From Bacillota bacterium (lineage in GTDB: Bacteria > Bacillota_E > Sulfobacillia > Sulfobacillales > Sulfobacillaceae), in NCBI GenBank assembly GCA_021802375.1, contig JAKAAL010000284.1, positions 1 through 6,149 on the forward strand: DNA of 6,149 nt. Direction: 5' to 3'. Position 1 is the first letter of the stretch, and every line of letters starts with the position of its first letter. Below the pieces are notes generated by a model that saw only the letters and a list, made by a program, of their open reading frames with translations, ran no database searches and was not told the origin of the DNA. This document shows positions 1-5,126 of the stretch, piece after piece. A program made the translations under genes and the position numbers.

Positions 1-201
1 AGAATGATTCATGCCCCGGATTCTTTAATCGCACGGAGTTTGGGAAAAGACGTGTTGAGACGGACCTTTTCCTGAATCCCCGTCCACAGCCGTTCGACGT
101 TATGACGGGTGAGGGAAAAAGGGGCCAAAACACCCGGTAGAGCGCGGAGTAGACCACTAAAAAGGGCGTTAACGTCTGAGCATGATGGATCGTGGTAGTG
201 T

Positions 202-223
202 CAAGAATCAGGCAAGAATCAGG
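202..223. repeat. Perfect 11-bp tandem duplication inside the transposase remnant
   Basis: The unit CAAGAATCAGG occurs twice back to back (202-212 and 213-223). On the minus strand it covers the codons for LILD, the segment with the second catalytic Asp of the DDE triad. Removing one copy in the mind restores the reading VLILDTTTIHH in one frame, so the duplication explains the frameshift and stop at 208-210. It looks like a replication-slippage event, since 11 bp is not a multiple of three. Confidence 0.9.
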
Positions 224-301
224 ACGATCCGCTTATCGACGTACCGATGCAGAACCCCCTGCAGAAATTGTTGACAAGTCTCCACGGTCGATTCTGCATC
301 T

Positions 302-312
302 TGTGCTACAAT
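302..312 (+). promoter_or_regulatory. Candidate extended -10 promoter element
   Basis: TGTGCTACAAT matches an extended -10 element (TRTGN followed by TACAAT, one mismatch to TATAAT). It lies 20-32 bp upstream of the first possible starts (GTG 332, ATG 344) of the truncated methyltransferase gene. No good -35 stands at the usual spacing; a perfect TTGACA at 271-276 is 30 bp away, which is too far. The site lies within the transposase remnant, antisense to it. If real, it could drive the truncated operon after the original promoter was lost. This is inferred from sequence alone. Confidence 0.3.
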
Positions 313-331
313 CACGTCGCCGGTCGCGGGA

Positions 332-913
332 GTGAGTGTTCCCATGAGAATAGCGGCCGCCGCGTGGCGGCTGGCCGGTTGGTTGAATCCCGCATGTGGG
401 ACAGGCAATTTTCTAATTGAAGTGTTACAGCGCAAACTGGATGTCGTGACTAGGCGATATGCCCGCAATAGTATCGACTGGGAAAGATATGCACTCGTCG
501 CTGTGGCTAATGTGTATGGGATCGATCTTCTTTGGGACAATGTCGACGAATGCCAAAAGCGATTGTATGCGGTGTTCGCAAGAGAATATGTGCATATGTT
601 CAAGGGTCTATGTGACAAGGAACTAGAACGGTCTATTCGCCATGTTTTACGAAAAAATATTCAATGTGGCGATGCGTTAACGATGACCACGCTAGACGGG
701 CATCCGATCATTTTTTCTGAATGGTCTCTGATGGAATTGAAGGTGAAACGGCGAGATTTCACGTTTGATGAGTTGCTGGAAGCTAATCGATCAGGGCAAA
801 TCTCTATTTTTCAAGCGGCCATGGCTTATGACCAGGATGCTCAGGGATTTATCCCTAATCCTCTGAAGGAATATCCCTTAATCCATTATCGAAGGGTCTT
901 TGAATATGAGTAA
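332..913 (+). CDS. N-terminally truncated SAM-dependent DNA methyltransferase (restriction-modification subunit M-like)
   Basis: The open frame runs from GTG 332 (193 residues) or, more plausibly, ATG 344 (189 residues), which has a GGGAG ribosome-binding-like stretch at 328-332. Numbering from GTG 332, the first 15-17 residues are read from IS-derived or junction DNA. Methyltransferase-like sequence then starts abruptly with LNPACGTGNFL (residues 18-28), the SAM-binding motif I. Next come YGIDLLWDNV (62-71), with the motif II acidic residue Asp65, and GDAL (113-116), a motif III-like turn. No NPPY or DPPY motif IV is visible; PIIFSEW (125-131) stands in the roughly corresponding region. From memory, relatives of this family carry about 50 more N-terminal residues with an 'EVFTP'-like segment, absent here. 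The gene overlaps the next by 8 bp, so it probably belongs to the same restriction-modification operon. It is likely a 5'-truncated pseudogene, although a shortened product with motif I could still be made. The methyltransferase class is fairly certain; activity is doubtful. Confidence 0.75.
   Translation: MSVPMRIAAAAWRLAGWLNPACGTGNFLIEVLQRKLDVVTRRYARNSIDWERYALVAVANVYGIDLLWDNVDECQKRLYAVFAREYVHMFKGLCDKELERSIRHVLRKNIQCGDALTMTTLDGHPIIFSEWSLMELKVKRRDFTFDELLEANRSGQISIFQAAMAYDQDAQGFIPNPLKEYPLIHYRRVFEYE
891..896 (+). promoter_or_regulatory. Ribosome binding site for the NPPY methyltransferase
   Basis: GAAGGG lies 9 bases before ATG 906, inside the end of the preceding gene. It favours ATG 906 over the in-frame TTG at 900-902, which would be only 3 bases from the site. 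Confidence 0.6.
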
Positions 914-2432
914 CTTGACGGCCATCCATTATAACCCTGATGTGTTGTCGTGTCTCGCAAATCTGAGCAACGATGAGGTCTTTACTCCACCAGATGTCGC
1001 CAATCAGATGCTCGATATTCTACCACGAGGTCTCTGGCAAGATAAGCACGCGAGATTCTTGGATCCGGTCACAAAATCGGGCGTGTTTCTTCGAGAAATT
1101 GCCAAACGGCTTATTGTGGGTTTGGAGGATACAATCCCGGACCTCCAGGAACGATTAAACCATATTTTTACCAAACAACTGTATGGGGTGGCGATCACTG
1201 AACTCACATCCCTGTTATCCCGCAGAACTTTGTATTGTTCCAAATGGGCCCACGGTAAATATTCAATTTGTACGGCGTTTGACAATCCGGAGGGCCACAT
1301 TGTATTTGAACGCATTGAACATACGTGGGAAAACGGAAAGTGTCTCTTTTGTGGCGCGGCACAAGCAGTTTATGACCGAACGGAAGACTTAGAAACACAC
1401 GCCTATCGCTTTCTTCACACAAATCACCCGGAGGAGATATTTCACGTGAAATTTGATGTTATTGTGGGCAACCCTCCATACCAACTCAGTGATGGGGGGT
1501 ATGGCGTCAGCGCGTCACCCATCTATGATAAATTCGTCCTGCAAGCAAAGAAGCTGACCCCGCGTTATTTAACGATGATTATCCCCGCCCGATGGTTTTC
1601 CGGCGGCAAAGGATTGGATGACTTTCGCCATGAAATGCTCCATGATAATCGCATGCGGGCGATACACGACTATCCGGAGGCGAGCGACTGTTTCCCGGGC
1701 GTCCAAATCAAAGGCGGCGTGTGCTATTTTCTTTGGGACAGAGATAATCCAGGCGATTGCACCGTGGTTACGCATCGCGGCGACAAAGTGGGGGATCCCG
1801 CGATGCGACCGTTATTAGAACAGGGTACCGACACTTTTATTCGTTATAACGAAGCCATCGATATCTTAAAAAAAGTGAGAAATGCCCAAGAAGAGTCTAT
1901 GGAAGCTTATGTTAGTTCGCCGAGACCATTTGGGTTGCGAACGTTTTTCCACGGAAGAAAAACCGTTCAACCGAATGATGTGCTCTTGTATGAAAACGGG
2001 GGCACGAGCTTTATAGAACGTAATGCTATAACTCGTAATACCACTCTCATTGACCAATATAAAGTTTTCATTCCCGAGTCTGGCAGTGGAAGCGATTCGT
2101 TTCCACACCCTATTTTGGGTAAGCCGTTTATTGGTGAACCCAACACGGCGTGCACGGAAACGTATTTGGTTATCGGACCGTATGCGTCGGAAAACGAGTG
2201 TCAAAATGTGGTGTCTTATATATCGACGCGTTTCTTTCGATTCCTGGTGATGTTGAAAAAGCCCACACAACACGCGACTAGTAAAGTCTACTCTTTTGCA
2301 CCCGTGCAGGATTTTTCTCAACCGTGGACCGATGCAAAACTGTATGCCAAATATGGCATCATCCCGCAAGAGATCGCATTTATCGAGTCGATGGTGCGGC
2401 CGATGGAAACGGGAGCAGGCCCCAATGGATAA
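906..2432 (+). CDS. Eco57I-type DNA adenine methyltransferase (NPPY), restriction-modification
   Basis: The 508-residue protein is probably the catalytic modification subunit, transferring a methyl group from SAM to a base (adenine, by analogy with N6-adenine enzymes carrying NPPY). The N-terminal EVFTPPDVANQML (24-36) resembles the segment just before motif I in such enzymes. Motif I is degenerate, LDPVTKSGVFLREI (52-65), where active relatives usually read DPACGSGxF. The catalytic motif IV is clear: FDVIVGNPPYQLSDGG (183-198). Between them lie four cysteines (111, 122, 146, 149), the last two as CLFC, a possible zinc-binding insert. PRYLTMIIPARWFSGGKGLDDF (219-240) is typical of the Eco57I-like catalytic domain. 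The C-terminal part (about 330-500) is presumably the target-recognition region. ATG 906 is chosen because of the GAAGGG site 9 bases upstream. The start overlaps the previous stop and the end overlaps the next start by 8 bp each, implying translational coupling. The specificity cannot be read from sequence. Confidence 0.88.
   Translation: MSNLTAIHYNPDVLSCLANLSNDEVFTPPDVANQMLDILPRGLWQDKHARFLDPVTKSGVFLREIAKRLIVGLEDTIPDLQERLNHIFTKQLYGVAITELTSLLSRRTLYCSKWAHGKYSICTAFDNPEGHIVFERIEHTWENGKCLFCGAAQAVYDRTEDLETHAYRFLHTNHPEEIFHVKFDVIVGNPPYQLSDGGYGVSASPIYDKFVLQAKKLTPRYLTMIIPARWFSGGKGLDDFRHEMLHDNRMRAIHDYPEASDCFPGVQIKGGVCYFLWDRDNPGDCTVVTHRGDKVGDPAMRPLLEQGTDTFIRYNEAIDILKKVRNAQEESMEAYVSSPRPFGLRTFFHGRKTVQPNDVLLYENGGTSFIERNAITRNTTLIDQYKVFIPESGSGSDSFPHPILGKPFIGEPNTACTETYLVIGPYASENECQNVVSYISTRFFRFLVMLKKPTQHATSKVYSFAPVQDFSQPWTDAKLYAKYGIIPQEIAFIESMVRPMETGAGPNG
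2411..2415 (+). promoter_or_regulatory. Ribosome binding site for the nuclease-helicase gene
   Basis: GGGAG lies 9 bases before ATG 2425 and decides the start of the downstream gene. An in-frame ATG at 2296 would add 43 residues that are merely the methyltransferase coding region read in another frame. Confidence 0.55.
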
Positions 2433-4932
2433 CGCGTTTTTTCCACCGCGGCCTCAAGTCTACCCCACGATTTACGCGTATTCCGATAGAGCTTATCAGG
2501 GATTATTAAAGGTCGGTTATACCACACGGGACGTGGAAGAACGTGTGGCCGAGCAATATCCCACGGCCCGTCCAGACCCTAAGCCTTATCAGATTGTCTT
2601 TTCTGCATCGGCACTTCGGGCCGATGGAACGACCTTTACGGATCACGAAATTCATCGATATTTGCGCAAGCGTGGCGTCCGCAATCCCAATGGGGAATGG
2701 TTTGCCTGCACGGAAGACGACGTGAGAGCAGCTGTCATTGCCGTGAAGACGCAGGCGGAAAACGACGAACACCGCACCCAAGATTTTGCCATGCGTCCAG
2801 AACAAGCCGACGCGGTGAATAAGACAGTGACATATTTTGAAAATTACTGGGCAGAAAATCCCGGGAAGCCGCCGCATTTTTTGTGGAATGCGAAAATGCG
2901 CTTTGGCAAAACGTTTGCCGCGTATCAATTGGCGAAAAAATTGGATTTTCATCGGATATTAGTGTTAACCTTCAAGCCCGCAGTCCAAAGTGCGTGGGAG
3001 GATGACCTGAAAACGCACGTCGATTTTACCGGATGGCAATTTATTTCACGAGATACTGATGTGACGTTTGATACCGCGGATAAGAATCGCCCGATTGTAT
3101 GCTTTGGCTCGTTTCAGGATTACTTAGGCAAAAATGCAGCCGGCGGCATTAAAGCGAAAAACGAATGGGTGCATACCACCAATTGGGATATGGTGATTTT
3201 TGATGAATATCACTTTGGTGCGTGGCGGGAGAGTGCCAAAGATTTGTTCGAAGCGGAAGATGACCGAGAACGGCAAGCGGCCATTGGCGAAAGTACGGAC
3301 CTTTTTAATGACAACCTAAAAGACGGCGATGAGAATTTTTTACCGATTACGACCACGTGCTACTTATATTTGTCGGGGACGCCATTTCGCGCCATCGCCA
3401 CGGGGGAATTTATCGAAGATCAAATTTACAATTGGACGTATTCCGATGAACAACGGGCTAAAGAAACGTGGGGACAAGACAATAATCCCTATGCCCCCCT
3501 CCCGCGCATGGTGATGCTGACCTATCAATTGCCGGACTCCATCCGACAGATTGCCTTGAAAGGCGAATACAATGAATTTGACTTGAATGCATTTTTTTCT
3601 ACGGTAGGCACGGGGGATCATGCCCAGTTCCGCTATGAAGAGGAAGTGCAAAAATGGCTGGACTTAATTCGCGGGGCGTACTTGGAAGTGGCCGTCGATA
3701 ATCTGAAAATGGGGGCCCACAAGCCCCCGATGCCGTTTTCGGATACCCGCTTATTAAATGTGCTGTCGCATACCTTTTGGTTTTTGCCGGATGTGGCCTC
3801 GTGTTATGCCATGCGAAATCTTCTTCGGCAAAAGCAGAACAAATTTTATCACGATTACGTGGTCGTTGTCGCAGCAGGCCCCGAAGCTGGGATCGGAGTG
3901 AAAGCACTCGATCCGGTGAAGAAGGCCATAAATGACCCGCTAATAACCAAAACCATTACGTTATCGTGCGGCAAATTGACGACAGGGGTGACCGTCAAAC
4001 CGTGGACTGGGATTTTTATGCTGCGCAATCTCGCCACCCCGGAAACATATTTTCAAGCTGCCTTTCGCGTACAATCGCCATGGGTCGTGAATAATTCTGA
4101 TGGAATGTTCCCCAATCACGATGACATTATGAAGCCGGAATGTTATGTCTTCGATTTTGCTCCTGATCGGGCCTTAAGACAGATTGCCGATTACAGTTGT
4201 CGCTTAAATATTGATGAATCCAATCCAGAGAAAAAGGTGGAAGAATTTGTTCATTTCCTGCCCGTATTAGCGTATGACGGGAGCAGTATGAAACAAATCG
4301 ATGCCGCTGGAATTTTAGACATCGCAATGAGTGGCACAACGGCTACGTTGCTTGCCCGCCGGTGGGAAAGTGCGTTGTTGGTGAACGTTGACAATAACAC
4401 CTTAGCGCGCTTAATGGCTAATGAAAAAGCAATGGCCGCCCTGATGAGTATTGAAGGTTTTCGCTCGTTGAACGCCGACATTGAAACCATTATCAATAAG
4501 TCCGAAGCGGTCAAAAAGGCGAAAAAAGATTCCGATGGCCACCCCTTATCAAAGGACGAGAAAAAAGAACTCACTTCCGCGGAAAAAGAATATAAAAGTC
4601 TGCGGAAACAAATCCAAGAGAAACTGATAAAATTTGCCACTCGCATTCCGGTGTTTATGTATCTGACAGATTATCGAGAACGCAGCCTAAAAGATGTGAT
4701 TACGCAGTTGGAGCCGACTCTATTCAAAAAGGTGACAGGGTTGAACGTGAATGATTTTGAATTGTTGGTGAGCCTGGGGGTGTTCAATAGCGCACTCATG
4801 AACGACGCCGTATACAAATTTAAACGCTATGAAGATTCCAGCTTGTCTTATGCCGGGATTGACCGCCACGAGGGCGAACAGGTAGGACTGTATGATACTG
4901 TCATCAGTTCCCAAGAGTTCTTAGAACCCTAG
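2425..4932 (+). CDS. GIY-YIG/T5orf172-type nuclease domain fused to an SF2 DEAD/DEAH helicase (restriction subunit)
   Basis: The 835-residue protein is probably the ATP-driven restriction component of the locus. Residues 11-95 resemble the T5orf172/GIY-YIG nuclease fold: YPTIYAY (13-19), LLKVGYTTRDVEER (27-40) in place of the YIG strand, then EIHRYL (75-80) and GEWF (90-93). The helicase core follows. MRPEQADAV (123-131) is Q-motif-like. AKMRFGKT (156-163) is the Walker A motif. ILVLTFKPA (178-186) is motif Ia and VIFDEYH (257-263) the DEYH motif II. YLYLSGTPFRA (313-323) is motif III. TTGVTVKPW (519-527) is motif V, and YFQAAFRVQSPW (542-553) a divergent motif VI with a single central Arg. 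Residues about 690-740 are highly charged, Lys/Glu-rich and probably helical. The C-terminal part (about 740-835) is presumably specific to this family. ATG 2425 overlaps the methyltransferase stop by 8 bp. The frame is intact. The helicase call is very secure; nuclease activity is inferred. The gene could also be annotated simply as a DEAD/DEAH box helicase or a restriction endonuclease. Confidence 0.9.
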   Translation: MDNAFFPPRPQVYPTIYAYSDRAYQGLLKVGYTTRDVEERVAEQYPTARPDPKPYQIVFSASALRADGTTFTDHEIHRYLRKRGVRNPNGEWFACTEDDVRAAVIAVKTQAENDEHRTQDFAMRPEQADAVNKTVTYFENYWAENPGKPPHFLWNAKMRFGKTFAAYQLAKKLDFHRILVLTFKPAVQSAWEDDLKTHVDFTGWQFISRDTDVTFDTADKNRPIVCFGSFQDYLGKNAAGGIKAKNEWVHTTNWDMVIFDEYHFGAWRESAKDLFEAEDDRERQAAIGESTDLFNDNLKDGDENFLPITTTCYLYLSGTPFRAIATGEFIEDQIYNWTYSDEQRAKETWGQDNNPYAPLPRMVMLTYQLPDSIRQIALKGEYNEFDLNAFFSTVGTGDHAQFRYEEEVQKWLDLIRGAYLEVAVDNLKMGAHKPPMPFSDTRLLNVLSHTFWFLPDVASCYAMRNLLRQKQNKFYHDYVVVVAAGPEAGIGVKALDPVKKAINDPLITKTITLSCGKLTTGVTVKPWTGIFMLRNLATPETYFQAAFRVQSPWVVNNSDGMFPNHDDIMKPECYVFDFAPDRALRQIADYSCRLNIDESNPEKKVEEFVHFLPVLAYDGSSMKQIDAAGILDIAMSGTTATLLARRWESALLVNVDNNTLARLMANEKAMAALMSIEGFRSLNADIETIINKSEAVKKAKKDSDGHPLSKDEKKELTSAEKEYKSLRKQIQEKLIKFATRIPVFMYLTDYRERSLKDVITQLEPTLFKKVTGLNVNDFELLVSLGVFNSALMNDAVYKFKRYEDSSLSYAGIDRHEGEQVGLYDTVISSQEFLEP

Positions 4933-5018
4933 GGGGGCGGGGGTTAAGGGCAGTCCTGCGAACGGTTCATAAGCCGACCATATCCAGTGAGGGCAAGAAG
5001 AGTTAGTGAAAAACGAGA

Positions 5019-5041
5019 ATTCTATTAATCATCCATAGAAT
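5019..5041. repeat. 7-bp perfect inverted repeat with 9-nt spacer
   Basis: ATTCTAT (5019-5025) and ATAGAAT (5035-5041) are exact reverse complements separated by nine bases. They lie 86-108 bases upstream of the ATPase start. The arms are A+T-rich and there is no T-run, so a transcription terminator is unlikely. The size and symmetry would suit an operator for a dimeric regulator. TAGAAT (5036-5041) within the right arm could also serve as a -10 box, though no matching -35 was found. It could be a chance palindrome. Confidence 0.35.
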
Positions 5042-5110
5042 GGCAATTTTCTTCCAAGTGATCTAGGACTAAGCAGTATCGTTCTAGCTTTTGGACCATG
5101 GAAATTTGCT

Positions 5111-5117
5111 AAGGAGG
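5111..5117 (+). promoter_or_regulatory. Strong ribosome binding site deciding a TTG start
   Basis: AAGGAGG is a full-length Shine-Dalgarno match. It lies 9 bases before TTG 5127, ideal spacing, and only 4 bases before ATG 5122. The ATG leads to a stop after two codons (ATG TCT TGA), so the TTG must be the start of the ATPase gene. Confidence 0.85.
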
Positions 5118-5126
5118 CAAAATGTC

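Larger units (their letters stand above)
9..352 (-). pseudogene. IS630-family transposase, C-terminal remnant, frameshifted
   Basis: The minus strand encodes the C-terminal part of an IS630/Tc1-like DDE transposase spread over three frames. From right to left, one frame gives ILMGTLTPATGDVIVAQ and then KRIVLIL, followed by a premature stop at 208-210. A second frame gives LDTTTIHHAQTLTPFL, which holds the second catalytic Asp (codon 200-202). A third gives HNVERLWTGIQEKVRLNT, which holds the catalytic Glu (codon 93-95), and runs through KLRAIKESGA to a stop at 9-11. IS630-family enzymes typically carry this D-about 34-E pair within a 300-350 residue protein. Only roughly the last 110 residues are present, and the part with the first catalytic Asp is missing. 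The right edge is not exact (about 345-385) because similarity fades into the methyltransferase reading on the other strand. It cannot encode an active transposase. The family call rests on motif recognition without a database search. Confidence 0.85.
9..352 (-). mobile_element. Truncated IS630-family insertion sequence remnant
   Basis: This is the DNA remnant of the element that carried the broken transposase. Neither terminal inverted repeat can be identified. The left end would lie just beyond the transposase stop at 9-11, at or outside the window edge. At the right, the element stops in the middle of the transposase gene instead of at an IS terminus. A clean insertion would leave an intact IS end next to the host gene. 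The structure instead implies a deletion or recombination that removed both the front half of the transposase and the front of the adjacent methyltransferase gene. The exact boundaries are unknown. Confidence 0.6.
4933..5126. other. Intergenic gap between the restriction operon and the ATPase gene
   Basis: These 194 bp hold no open frame that looks coding on either strand. The left end is G-rich directly after the helicase stop. An inverted repeat sits near the middle, and the ribosome binding site of the ATPase gene is at the right. No classical terminator (GC-rich stem plus T-run) and no convincing -35/-10 pair could be found. The gap, together with the change from overlapping genes to a free-standing ribosome binding site, suggests a transcription-unit boundary. 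Confidence 0.5.

Noticed and set aside
271..312. TTGACA (271-276) paired with TACAAT (307-312) as a classical promoter
   Set aside because: The spacer is 30 bases, far from the 16-18 needed. Only the extended -10 reading was kept.
208..618. 136-residue minus-strand open frame across the junction
   Set aside because: Only its last 50 residues or so are transposase sequence. The rest is the methyltransferase gene read on the wrong strand, and the stop comes from the 11-bp duplication.
1866..2369. Long minus-strand frame opposite the methyltransferase (167 residues)
   Set aside because: Fully contained in a convincing gene on the other strand, and its composition looks non-protein-like. The same holds for the minus-strand frames at 2506-2952 and 4251-4646.
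2296..2424. Upstream ATG extending the nuclease-helicase gene by 43 residues
   Set aside because: The extension lies wholly inside the methyltransferase gene in another frame. ATG 2425 has a ribosome binding site at good spacing and fits the start of the nuclease-like domain.
4925..4950. G-rich stretch and short AACCC/GGGTT stem after the helicase stop as terminator or G-quadruplex
   Set aside because: The stem has only five pairs with an eleven-base loop and no T-run follows. Only three G-tracts are separated by loops, so neither call is supported.
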